The position numbers and the translations under genes were made by a program. The notes under the pieces were generated by a model. It was not told where the DNA came from. It did no database searches and worked only from the letters and a program-made list of their open reading frames with translations. Positions 49,208 through 64,000 of a stretch of DNA of 64,000 nucleotides are shown here, in pieces. Origin of the DNA: Eopsaltria australis. Taxonomy: Eukaryota; Chordata; Aves; Passeriformes; Petroicidae. The stretch covers positions 166,608 through 230,607 of the forward strand of contig JAVTVJ010000344.1 of NCBI GenBank assembly GCA_034509425.1, given 5' to 3'. Positions within the stretch are counted from its first letter, which is position 1. The number at the start of each line of letters is the position of its first letter.

Positions 49208-52107
49208 ATGTTTGTGATCTTGTTTTTAAAACTGGAAGTATGAGGTGGTAGTTAGACAGAAGTACCTTGGAGCTACCCTGTGGGGTAGGTTGGAAGTGTC
49301 ATGAAAAGGCTTTGTAGGACCCTGAAGCAATTGAGAAATCTCACCTGTCACTGTGGAGATGTTTGAAATCATAATCACCCTTAAGCATTCGGATGCTTTG
49401 TCATGTGGATGTGCTGCAGGGCTGTTTGGAGGCAGCACAGAAGCAGTGATTTTAGCTCTGTGCTTGTACATCTGGCAGTATGAAAATAAAGCTTTCAAAG
49501 CAGTGAAACTGCTCTGTGAGTACATTCGCTCTGTACAGGTGATCCTGAATGGTAGCTTTGAGTACACTGGGCTCTTCTGACTCTACCAGAGCACAGAGCC
49601 TGCTTTGGTGCTTTGATAGAAAGATGACACTGGACACTATGGATTTGTTGGCCTGCCTGCCAGCTTCCCCCTAAAGAGCTGTCCCCGATACAATTCTCAT
49701 TTGCTTTCAAACTTAAATATGGTGAAAACTGGCTGACAATTCTACAGAGAGATACGTTTTTTTGTCAGATTGCATGTTTATTTCACTAGTAAGGGTGGTG
49801 GGGAGACCCATTTGTATATCAAGGTATGTCACTTCCAATTGACCTGGGCAGAATATTTGTTTAATCTTACAACCTGAGGAGTTCAGCATTTTACTTGTAT
49901 TTGCTAGGGAAGGAAATTGTAACCTCTGGTCTGTCAGTAATGGATTCCTTTATCATGAAGTAGTGGTTCAGTTTCTAATGGGAGCTAGAGACAAAATGTT
50001 CCTCATCGGAGAGACCTTTGGAAATGGTCAGCAAATCTTGGGTGCAGCCAATCTCTACTTTAGCAAGAGCAGCTATTTAATACATGTCCCTAAAAATGTG
50101 CACCTAGTCCCACATGAGGGTCGTGAAGGTTGGCAGAAAGACATGCCAGATAATTTGCAACCTCAGTTTAATGAGTTATGTTTTTGTGTAAGGAGTTGTA
50201 ATACTCCATATAGTTATGAGAAGAGATCTGTCTGGGAGATCTCCAGTCTGTGTGAAGGAGTAGAACGGAAGTATTGCAGGCAGAACCCTAGAGTGACTGA
50301 CCCACAGGTTAATAAAAATGCTAATCCTTCTCCATGCATTTGAATCTCTCCTCCCAAACAGAGTTATCACAAAAGTTACTTGCATTTGCATGAACTCTTG
50401 CTGCAACACTGCTTGTTGTGTGCAGTTCAGGTCATGCTGGTTCAGAAATTATACAGTAGAACCAGAAAAGGAACAAAGAAGGCTGTGAGAATTATATCTA
50501 ATAGAAATGGATTAAGCAAGAATAATATGGCTAGGAAAAGAGGTGAGTGAGATAGAATGAGTAAGAGAAAGTCAGAGAGTAAGAAAAAGCAAATGAGAGA
50601 GAAAGACATGATGTAAAACAGCTTAGAGAACGTGATCAGGGAAACGTTGCCCTGTAATTCTTATAACTGAAAGACTCTAAAGTAAACTAAGTACTGAGAA
50701 TTAGTTTTTCAAAAGCCATAGGCAGTAATAAAATTCATTGTAGCTGTCAAGAATTTTAAAAAGTGTTAAAAATGGGAGTTTGTACAAATTGGTGAAAGCC
50801 TGCAAAGATTTACAAACAAATTATAATGGAGGCTGGTGGAAAAAGCCCATTGAGCACAATGGGAGATACTGCCCTTGTTCTTTTTCTAAGTGCTTGCTTC
50901 AGACCATTTCCAGAGACCAAGTGCTGAGTTAAAAGGCAGCTTGCTTTTACTAGTAGAGCTGCATTTATGTACTCAACAAAAATTTGACAGAAATGGATAA
51001 TAGCATGAAGAGAATATATACATATATGCACTTAATTCAGCAGAAATGTTACTAACTATATATCTTGTGTGAAGATTAGTAAACTTGTAAACTAAATAAT
51101 TTTACAAAATAAATTGATTAAAAAAAAGATTTTTTCCCATCATTTGTGAGTCTGTTGCCTGTGAGAATGTGGTGGCTCATGCATAGGTCAATACATGCAG
51201 ATTTTATGGCCAGATGTTCAACTGATATAGAAACTATGTATAACTCCAGCTACTCCAACACACAGCAGAGATAATTTGGAAATTTGTTTGATAAATTCCA
51301 GTTTGGAATCATACAAATGGTGATTCTGTTCCAGTGTATGTGGCTAGTATTTCTGGATCAGATTAATGTTTGTGATAGTGATGTACCTTGTTTCATCCTG
51401 CTAAGCATGCCACTAAACTGCACCAGTGCCCTGATTTTGGAAAAAAATACAGAGGAGCGGCTCTTTTGCTACACTAGAACAATTTCAATATTCTTGGTAT
51501 AAAAGTTCTTGAAACCATGAAAAACTGTTATTGGCCTCAGGGCATGAAGAAGGAGACACACATTGTGCCCTGGGCTTTTTGGCATCTCTTGTGCCTATAT
51601 GGAGTGGACACCTTATTAATTCTCCTGTCTGAGTTTTCATGAGCTTTGGATATTATTACTTTGTTTATGGTTTGTTTTTTTTTTTTGGTCAGGTGGTAAC
51701 CTCATGCAAGTCACTTCTTTGAAGCTAAAGCAAATTTACTTTGATTTTTCTCTTCATTCAAGGAAAAGACTGAATATTCATTTTCAAGATTAATATAGGG
51801 TGGAGTTTTAAACAAAATTATTATTTTTTACTTTTCTAGCAGTGTTTCATATCTCCATTCTCCTGCTCTTCTCTGTCAATTAAACAAAGTTTTCCAATCC
51901 ATCCCTTGCCTGGAATATTTTAGTAAAACCTGCAGGTTCTTCTATTCTATTTTACTGTATGCACATCCAAGCACTTGCCTAAGTATTTCTTGCTGAGTGA
52001 GATTTAAATATTTATGATATTTGGCCGCTTTCAGTTGCCCCTTCATAACTGCTCCTCTGGCAAACACAGGGGCTAAATCAAAAGTCTCTTGGCTTGGAAG
52101 AGGGAAG
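48581..52107 (+). other. FRMD3: FRMD3 intron, no recognised repeat
   Basis: Contains the antisense open frame above, a poly-T/poly-C run (49155-49184) and a + strand open frame of 126 codons (49963-50343) without known motifs. No repeat family recognised. Confidence 0.5.
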
Positions 52108-52313
52108 AGACTTTGCTTTGAGGGTGCTGAGGCACTGGAACAGATTGCCCAAAGAAACTGTGGCTGCCCCATCCCTGGAAGTGTTCAAGGTCAGGCTGGA
52201 TAAACTCTGAGCAACTTGGTTTCATGACAGGTATCTCTGTCTATGGCATGGGAAGTGGAACAAAATGGTCTTTAAAGTACCTTTCAACCCAGGCCATTCT
52301 ATGATTCTATCAC
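52108..52313 (+). mobile_element. CR1 3' end fragment, + strand
   Basis: 5'-truncated CR1: tgaggcactggaacagattg, ccccatccctggaagtgttc, ctttcaacccaggccattc and the octamer tail tatgattctat. The target is FRMD3 intron sequence. Confidence 0.95.
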
Positions 52314-55300
52314 TGTGTCTTCTTTCCTCCACAGCTTCATATTTTAAAACCCTTAACCCTGTGCTGAATCAAGACCAAGCTCAGTCCTCTCAGACCATCA
52401 CAGTGAATGGCTTCATTTGAAACAGGTTGAAGCAGGCAGAAGTGTTTTTACTGAAAGCATATCAATGTTTGTGGAGTTAAATTGACTTTCAAGAATGATG
52501 CTTTTACCCTTGCAGGGTGTCCTTGTTCACCCTGAGCTTTTGCTGTGAAAGCTGATAGCACATCAGCTGCTCAGCTTTTGTGGGTGAGCAAGAACACACC
52601 TGGCCTCGCTAATGACTAGTCAGCACCACTTAAGGGCTGATCAGGGGTGAAGGCTCTATTTACAAAGTAAAAACTGCACTAGTCTGAAACACAGCATACA
52701 ATTGCAATGAAATCTTAGTCAGAAGGCAAGGCTCAGCATATTTTAGGATCCCAGCATCAAAAGTCATATCCATGATAGTTTTCTTACGCACCACTGGCAC
52801 TTGAAGCACCAAGACCTGTTAGCTAGCCCATGACTGACCTTCAAGATTTCTATGTGTCTTTCTCTCTCCCTTCTGTTTTGTGTGAGGGCATCTGCCTGAT
52901 CACTGAGATTCCCAACAGCTGCTGAAACCTCTTTTGGCAAAGAGATTAGAAATCAGTAGTGATGAACATGAATTTCCTCTCAGGATGCTTGGTAATGTGT
53001 TAGTGGGACTAGGATCAAAGTCTTTTCTCCCCCATTGGGCAATAACCATGTTGCTAACATACTTTCAATGAAACAAGAGGCTCAGCCCCTGCAGGAATGA
53101 TTTCTGGTGATCATTAAGTACTATCACATATAAAGTCAAGCTGGTTTGAGGGTGTAGACCATCATCCAATTAAAACAGCCTTTGTGGACTACAATGTCAA
53201 ATACATGAGACAGAAATGAAACAGCTTAAAATTGCTGGAGTTTTTTTCTCTCCCTGATTTGCACATTTTAGTGCTAGTAAAGAAATAAAAGACTTTTGTC
53301 TCAAGTTCCAGTTTTATATCTGACTAGTTTTGTTTGGGTTTTTTGATTAGTTTTATTAAGTACAATAAAGGGTACAATAACTGCTTACAATAAAGAGTTG
53401 AAAACATCTGTGGGTTGTTCCTGCAAGGCAGTGTGGCATAGGTAATAATGACATTGTTTTGCAGCTGAACATTTAAAATGATTCTAAAATTCATCTTGAC
53501 AAGTTAACTCAAAATGTTACACTTCCCTTTCATCTAAGATTTCTTTTTCTTTATCAGGAAAATGGTTAAAAATATTGCTATGTGAAAAAAGTATTTTGGA
53601 AAACCAGATACTTTTCAATTTAAATTTTCTGCAGAAAGAATTTGATTAATTTACAGGAACCGTAATCTGGTCCTAACTATAACAGCTAATTAATCTTTGA
53701 ATAAATATAGCTTGGATACTGTATGATAGAGATGAGACACAGGTATTAATTATTAATAGTCAATGCTGTAAGGCTGGAAGATAAGTACTCAGGGGAAAAT
53801 CTTTCCTAGAACTCAAATTGAAATGTGCAAACAAATATAGGGGTGGCTATTTCCAGAAGTATTAGCAATGACTAGGTGTTTATCTTCCCCTGACAGTCAG
53901 AGAGCATTAAGCACCTAATTGCTGTGTCTTTGAAAATCTCCACGAATTATAAAGTAACTCCTCAGTTTTCTGGAAGATTCAGCTGAATTGTGTACACGTT
54001 TGCAATCTTCCACCAACAGAAGGTCACAACAGAAATCTGAGCCTGTAAAAACTGCCTGTCAGTTCCATGACCTCCATGTGAAAGTCTAGATTGCTTAATT
54101 GCTCAGTGTCTTTTCAATCTATTTTTAACCCATGAAGGTCAGGTCTTAGTGAAACAGGCTTGCTTTGGGACATGTTTGGTAAGTCTGCATTCCTGGGGGT
54201 TTGAGGAATTTCATCCATGTTTCCCCTCTTTTGTTATTCACATGGTCGGTGTGAGGATTTAATATTTGCAAATTGGCTTTTTTTTACCACCAACTGTTTT
54301 GTTATAACAGGTAATTAACTTTTTCAAACAGTTCTAAATGCTGATCTGGTCTGTTCTGTTACTCCCATTTGGTATTTCAAAAAGAAGTATCAAGAAATTA
54401 GTGTTGTGGCTTTGGCAGATGAAGATAGTGAATACATTTGACTTCGAGCTTCCTGGGAGCAGTACAGAATGGCTCACTGTCCAAGTTCCCCTTTGCTACC
54501 TGAATCTTCATCTAGGACTGGCCTGATCCTGGTGGATGTGGGGTGGGTCTGTGAAGAGGATAAGGAAAGTGCACTTGTATATCTGTATGTCTTGACTGGT
54601 TTCCTATCTGTGAATTCATTCTGGATTATGTATCTATAAACCATTGCGGATGGTATAAGATTTCTTAAATCAGATTGTCTTTACATTTTTATGAGCAACT
54701 CTCAGTCCCCTTTATTCTGAGTGAAACATATAAATAATTTATATGTATGATCTACAAAAAGAATGAAATGAGATAGATATTTCTGGTAAGTCAGTGAAAC
54801 TGTCATTGCTGCTTCAATTATCTTTCTTTCATCTTTTCCTTTAAAAAGAGAGATATTGGGAAAAGGAAATAGGTAAAGAAATGGTGTAGGGTTGTTGTTT
54901 TGTTGCAGCTGTTGTTTGAAGTTTGAGGTTGTTGGGTTTTTGTTTCGTTTGTATCAAGGTTCCATATCACTCTCTCAGTGATAAGTGAACTTCAAATAGA
55001 AATGTGTTTCAGAGCTTATCTCCAGTACTACTGTAAACTATATGTGTGTGAGTTTCTGAGCAATCACAGCACATAAACTTCAGATATTTGAAAATGTTCT
55101 TTCAAAGGTATTTGTTTTGTCAAAAGTTCTCTTTCAGAAGACTAATTTACAGTTATCCTGACTTTGAACTCTTGACATGTCATAATTTTTAAAGTAATAA
55201 TTTTCTCTCAGTTATTAACAACTCCTACAAAATATCTACCCCTGGTCTTTCTCTGCAGTAGAATTACTAAAAGTTATGAGGAGAAATGGCAGCCCATGTA

Positions 55301-56331
55301 GGATATTTTAAGTATTACATATGGTTTAATAAATGCCAGGTTTTCTTTTTGCAGTTGACCAAAGGGTTTTAGAGCTAGAATGAAAGGGTTAAAAATGAAA
55401 CCCCTTAGTGCAAGGTCTTCCAGTGTTGAGTATGCTTATTAAAACTGAATGCTGTGCTTTTCGACCAGCTGCTTCCACAGCACAAATCTCATTTTACTGT
55501 GGAGATTTTTGCTTACAGGAAAAATACTAGTACAAAAGCTGCTGGCTGTGGTCAGAAGTGGCACTTGAATATCAGCATGTTCTTTTGTCTGACAAAACAT
55601 CCTCCTGAGCAGGTCTGCTAGTGCTAGCAGGGGATGTGCTAAGGTTCTTAACTGAAATGGGAGCCTAATTTTTGGTTACAGAAGCACCTGAGTTTATTTT
55701 CTAAGATAATAAAAAAAATTATAAACTTTTCCTGCCAAAACAGCCTTTTTCTGGAAAATTATGCACTGACTGAATAGAAGCCATACCTCTTTGCTGTACA
55801 TTAGCTCTCTGTATTGTGAACATTTCCTGGAAAAGTGCAATCTTTTTCCCTTGAGAATTTTAGTTATTGCTATAAGACAACAGTAGCTTGTGTCCTGTGG
55901 GTTTTGATTGATGATATAGTACTTAGGCATTCTTCAGTCTTAAGAAATGTAGAAGACAACACAAATGAAGAGAATGTAAAGTTTCTGAATAGCCTGTCCT
56001 ACTGTCTGATATGATCATTCTTCTGGAAAAAATGGCTGAAAGCATGAGACTGAAATGTCTACTGCAAGCTGAGGACTACAGCCTGTCCCCTTTAAATGAG
56101 ACTTTGAAATATCTGTCTTATTTCTGTCTCAACTACATCTATTTTACAGGCACTGGTGATATCAAGTATGCTTATACAGTGCAATTCCAGTGTGGAGGTG
56201 CTTTTCTCTTTTATGTATGTCTCAGTGAAACAAAATTTCTGCTTCTCATTTTTGGTACCATATACATTTACAAGGCTATTTTTATCTACTGTGGTCCATA
56301 TTAACCTCTGCTCTCTGCTTTGTCTTTCCAG
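52314..56331 (+). other. FRMD3: FRMD3 intron up to the HWLE exon
   Basis: AT-rich unique sequence. No further repeat or gene recognised. The last 30 bases form the pyrimidine tract of the next exon. Confidence 0.5.
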
Positions 56332-56374
56332 CACTGGCTTGAGCCCAACAAGTCCATCTTCAAGCAAATGAAAT
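56332..56374 (+). CDS. FRMD3: FRMD3 internal coding exon, HWLEPNKS segment
   Basis: A 43 nt exon that begins in phase 0 directly after the previous exon and encodes HWLEPNKSIFKQMK plus the first base (T) of a split codon. The acceptor is a pyrimidine-rich stretch ending tctttccag, and the donor AAAT|gtaagt is close to the ideal consensus. The HWLE.NKS motif follows the F1 beta strand in FRMD3 and FRMD5 and sits at the end of the F1 lobe. It is about residues 85-98 of the protein, going by the human form as I recall it. The intron before it is 12,637 nt and the intron after it 7,056 nt. Because 43 is not a multiple of three, skipping this exon alone would shift the frame. Confidence 0.95.
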
Positions 56375-56492
56375 GTAAGTCTTGAAGGCTCATGTTTTTA
56401 AACAGATTTTTAAATAACTGGAGGTTTTCTTGTGCTTCCATGCAGTAATTCAGAATCAGCTTCATTTGTTTCTCAGTGACAATAGGTCTTTC

Positions 56493-56525
56493 ATGTTAAC
56501 ACATGTTAGCACATGTTAACACATG
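56493..56525. repeat. Three tandem copies of a 10 bp unit (atgttaacac)
   Basis: Copies read atgttaacac, atgttagcac, atgttaacac, then atg. The unit contains the palindrome gttaac. It lies about 120 bases after the exon donor at 56375. Confidence 0.9.
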
Positions 56526-57105
56526 AAGGAGCCCTAAAAACCCCATACTACCTTGTTCTTACCATCTCACAGTGCTCTGCACATCAAAAGCTTTTCCCTG
56601 CTGCTCAAGGCTACAGCCAGACTAGCAGATATGTGGGGTGACAGATCTGGTTGGAAGACGTATTTTCCAGCTCTCATTTTCAGTCAGATGCAATTAGACA
56701 CTGAGAGGTGGCAATAAAAATGGAGTGTGGAAATTACTTCTGGTTCTTTTCTAGTTTTCCTTCTTTCTGCTGCCCCTTGCTTTCCAAAAATGAAGAGCAT
56801 TGGCTTGAGATCATTGTTACTGTCCAGCAAACTCAAGTACTGTGGCCTAACTGGTGAGCTTCTGCCACTGGTGGGGGGAACTTAAGACCTTTATTTTAAA
56901 AGGTGTCTTCAAAACAGGAATATATTACTTTAATTATCTTTTTGAAATGTTACTGTCTGGCTTATGGTTTCCATTAAACAGTCGAGCTGTGAACACCTCT
57001 TCAGGAAACAGAACTGCTTCTTTACTCAGAAGTTTATGTCCAGCAACAGTTTATTTGGCAATGCTGGAGACTTGACATGGTGCATTAGAAGTTGTGTCTC
57101 AGCCC

Positions 57106-57106
<1 letters not shown>

Positions 57107-57152
<46 letters not shown>

Positions 57153-57170
57153 CCTACCCCCCTACCTACC
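57107..57170. repeat. (TATC)n microsatellite with TACC end
   Basis: Eleven TATC units followed by degenerate TACC/CCCC units. A tetranucleotide repeat of a length that is usually variable between individuals. Confidence 0.97.
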
Positions 57171-58351
57171 GAGTTTATGAAATGAAGGAGAATTTTATCC
57201 TCATATTGCTTGTATACAGTTTTCTGTTTTAAACGTAAGTACAAGGTACTTTTTCTGTGGGACATAATGTATTTGCTTTAAAATGTGGTGAGGCTTAAGA
57301 AGGTGTCTAATACGCAAGACCAGTTAATGCTGGATGTTGACTGCACTGTATGGAATATTCAAGGAATTCTTCCTTTAATGCAGCAATAGTGTATATTGCA
57401 ACATGTGCATACATGTGTATATATGCCAAGACACATACATCTGGCATATTTAGTGTTAGCTGCTATATCTAGTGTTTAGCTTGCTGGAGTACTATCCAGT
57501 AATAATTAAGTTCAAAAATGTCAAATTAGAACTAAGTTGTGCTTCTCAGCCATGCTAGTAAAGGAAGAAAAGAGGCAAGAACAGAGGAATTGTAATAATT
57601 GTAAATTATCTTAATCTCTCGTTTCCTTTCAATTTGTTATCAAAAGTGGAACAGTTTCCTGAATGTATCCTCTGACTTACATTTGTGTCACTGCTTTTAC
57701 CCAACAAAACACAAGGGCTCATTCCTCTGTGTACTTTGCATAGCAACATATGCAGGGGCTCTACCAACAGATGCACTGAGAGTATTTTGACTTATTCAAA
57801 ACAAACTATCCTGCATATTGATATTGCCTAAATATGATAGATGGTAGTCCATTAATTCCATAGATATAGTGTCCTGATGGCCTCATCAGAGGATTTCTGT
57901 GGCTTTTGTGATAGAATTCTAATCAAAACGCTAAAAAAATGAATCACATAGCAAAAAAGCAAGACAAAATGCATCTAGTATGAGGTTATTTATCATGGTG
58001 AAAAGGTCTTAAGAGCAACAGCCAAGGAGAATGAGATGCTAACAAAGAATTTTTGTTACCAGCCTTAGATTTAGAACACAGAAGTTGAATTAACTACATG
58101 ATTTGCAACTCATGTTTAAAACTACTAGTATGAGTTAGCTTTATCTTATGTCACAGAAGAAGGAATTTAGTTGCTAAATAACCCTTTAAGAAAAAAAAAT
58201 AAAGGTTTTTAATTTTTGTACAAGTGCAGGATCCATGAAGATTATGCTCCCACAGGTTTCAAGGACATTTTTGCAAGAATTTGGCATCAGGAACCTTTTG
58301 CTTTATTTTTCTAAGAATAGGCTATATTAATGGAGAACACCACTAATAAGG

Positions 58352-58530
58352 GAGTGGTGAGGCACTGGAACATGTTGCCTAGAAAGATAGCAGGTGTCCT
58401 GTCCTTGGAGGTGTTCAAGGCCAGGTTAGAACGTGTTCTAATGAAAGGTGTTCCTGGGTATGGCAGGAGAGTTGGAACTAGAGGATCTTTAAGGTCTCTT
58501 CAAACCCAAACCACTCTATGATTCTATGAT
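58352..58530 (+). mobile_element. CR1 3' end fragment, + strand
   Basis: 5'-truncated CR1: gtggtgaggcactggaac, gaggtgttcaaggccaggtt, ttggaactagaggatcttta and the tail ctctatgattctatgat. Confidence 0.95.
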
Positions 58531-59504
58531 CTGAAAGAGTAATGTTGAGAGTATGTTCTCCTGTGTCAGCTCATAGGAATTTTTCAATTAATTTCCATGA
58601 TCTCTAATGCTGTCCTAAAATCTGAAAGGAGGTGGAATGAACCACAGGATCTCAGTACAAATGTAAAAAAAATGTAATTGTAAAAAAATGTAATAAAATA
58701 TGAGATTCATAAATACGTGTACAATGAGAATGGGAGTTTTTTGTGATCCTTCAGGCACTAATCTGAATGCTGGGAATTCTATACCTATGATTCTCATGAA
58801 CATTTAATAACACCTTTTTCAGCATTATTATAAACACCTGACAAAAATCTACCTTACCCTGTGTTGTCCTGTAACTAATAACAACAATGTGGGAGACCTC
58901 TAATTTGAGATTTAGGATAGATCAGGTACCCCTTATGCATAAAAACACTAAGTAATGTTCTGTCTGTCTTAAAAAGGCTCAGCAAGGAGTATGGATAAAC
59001 AGCTGATTCATCTGGTAAGGGAAGAGATATGTGGAAAAAGCTGTCTATGTCTTAACAGTTCCCCAGATATCCTTCTGCAGAATTAGTGAACATGAAGACT
59101 TTTGAGTGTAATATTTTTGCTTACTTGCTTGTTTATTTCTCAAATTTCACTAACTTTTTATAGGATACGGTATTTCAGAGAGTATGTGACATCTAGGAGA
59201 GGTGCAGGAAGTTTTCTGCAATGTTGCATTCTCAGGGCTATGAAGATAATTTTAATATCTGCTTTTGGCTTTCAGTATCCATTTTTATTTCATGTTTAAT
59301 ATTAAAAAAACCCAGTACTACTAGTGCAGTGCATTATAGAAGGTAGTATTTGTGCTTGGTGAGAAGGAGATTGTAAAAAACAAACATGAAATCTTCCAAA
59401 AAGTGTCAGCTAAGACTCTTCCATTTTTCTCTATTTGGTTGACACTTGTAAAATTTCAATCAAGTTTTTCACCAGCTTTTAAAAACTGGTCTCATCTTTC
59501 ATGG
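58531..59504 (+). other. FRMD3: FRMD3 intron, nothing recognised
   Basis: Unique AT-rich sequence. Confidence 0.5.
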
Positions 59505-60035
59505 TGTTGTGGTTTAACCCCAGCCATCTACCAAGCCCCACACAGCCACTCACTGAGTCCCCTGCCATCAGGATCAGGGAGAGAAGGGTAAAAGCTGGAA
59601 AACTCATGGGTTAAGACAAAGACAATTTAGTAGGAAAAGAAAAACACAAACATGAAAAGCAAAATGAGGGATTTTATTCACCACCCATGGGCAGGCAGGT
59701 GTTCTGCCATCTCCAGAACAACAGGGCCTCACCACACATAACAGCAACTCGGGAAGACAATCACTCCAAAAGCCTCCCCTTCCTCTTTTTCCCTCCTACA
59801 TTATATCCTGAACATGATGCCATGTCATCTGGCATATTCCTTTGGTCAGCTGGAGGCACCTGTCCCAGCTGTGTCTCCTCCCAGCTTCTCATGCACTCAT
59901 AGTCTCCTCACCAGTGTGTCCGTATGAAAAACATCTCTGTATTATCAACCCTGTGCTCAACACAAATCCAAAACACAGCCCCATACCAGCCACTGGGAAG
60001 AAAATTAACTCTACCCCAGCCAAAACCAGCAGACA
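59505..60035 (-). mobile_element. Endogenous retrovirus solo LTR, near full length
   Basis: Read on the minus strand, about 531 bp that begins with TGTCTGCTGGTTTTGGCTGG and ends GGTTAAACCACAACA, giving TG...CA termini. An AATAAA polyadenylation signal lies at 59673-59678 (minus strand). A TATAATG-like element near 59800-59806 could be the promoter TATA box. No retroviral gag, pol or env flanks it, so it is a solo LTR left by recombination. I see no perfect target duplication at the chosen ends. The same family is represented by the fragment at 15778-15871 in the opposite direction. Confidence 0.88.
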
Positions 60036-63605
<3,570 letters not shown>

Positions 63606-63879
63606 GTGCATTTAATGTGCATTGTTACAAGTTCAAGAAAAGACAGATTGTTGTGCAGGGTAGGGTTCTCACTAGTTCTGATGAAATTAGCATAGACTGA
63701 CATTTGCAATACTGATCACTCTTCTTTGTACTGTGATACCTGTAGATATAAAAAGCAGTTTAAAGGAACTTTTCTATAACGTACAGACAAGTAGTTACGT
63801 TATACAAGAACTTTCAAAAAATAATGCAATGGTCAAATGGTTGGGCAAAATATATCCTGGTCCCTCACCTTTCTCTCTT

Positions 63880-64000
63880 TTCCTTCCTTCCTTCCTTCCT
63901 TCCTTCCTTCCTTCCTTCCTTCCTTCCTTCCTTCCTTCCTTCCTTCCTTCCTTCCTTCCTTCTTCCTTCTTCCTTCTTCCTTCCCCCTCTCCTTCCCTCC
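63880..64000. repeat. (CCTT)n microsatellite running off the window
   Basis: About 20 TTCC units with interruptions (TTCTTCC) toward the end. Pure polypyrimidine on the + strand. It continues past the window edge, so its full length is unknown. Confidence 0.97.

Larger units (their letters stand above)
56375..58351 (+). other. FRMD3: FRMD3 intron with short repeats
   Basis: Holds a triple 10 bp repeat (56493-56525) and the (TATC)n microsatellite (57107-57170). Otherwise unique. Confidence 0.55.

Noticed and set aside
49963..50343. 126-codon + strand open frame
   Set aside because: No motif or homology recognised, no splice or promoter context, and it lies in the middle of an FRMD3 intron.

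Overview
The window is intronic vertebrate DNA from a bird, most likely a songbird or close relative. The bird call rests on many CR1 LINE fragments with the avian 3' tail (ATTCTATG-like octamers), long terminal repeats of a type common in bird genomes, and one tRNA-Ile-derived SINE with a CR1 tail, as described in songbirds. There are no bacterial-style gene arrays, operons or CRISPR.

The only protein-coding gene I can support is FRMD3 (FERM domain containing 3, band 4.1O) on the + strand. Three internal coding exons are present: 43590-43694, 56332-56374 and 63431-63509. All have good acceptors, and the reading phases fit together (0-0, 0-1, 1-2). Together they encode about 76 continuous residues in the first part of the FERM domain. 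The start codon exon, promoter and downstream exons are not visible, so the first 43.6 kb is part of a very long upstream intron. FRMD3 lies in human 9q21, which corresponds to the avian Z chromosome, so Z linkage is a reasonable inference.

Layout: 1-43589, long upstream intron holding seven CR1 fragments, one LTR fragment, one SINE and an (AC)n repeat. 43695-56331, intron with a short LTR-like element, two CR1 tails and an unusually long minus-strand open frame. 56375-63430, intron with a (TATC)n repeat, a CR1 tail and a complete-looking solo LTR. 63510-64000, start of the next intron, ending inside a (CCTT)n tract.

The most interesting points are: a compound cluster at 15.8-17.7 kb, where an LTR piece and two CR1s meet tail to tail; the adjoining 17.7-21.4 kb segment, whose strand composition is flipped and which lies between oppositely oriented CR1s; two exon-like minus-strand segments within it; the tRNA-derived SINE; a weak FRMD3 splice donor followed directly by a U-rich tract; and the antisense open frame at 48428-49207. 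I found no convincing new multi-gene system.
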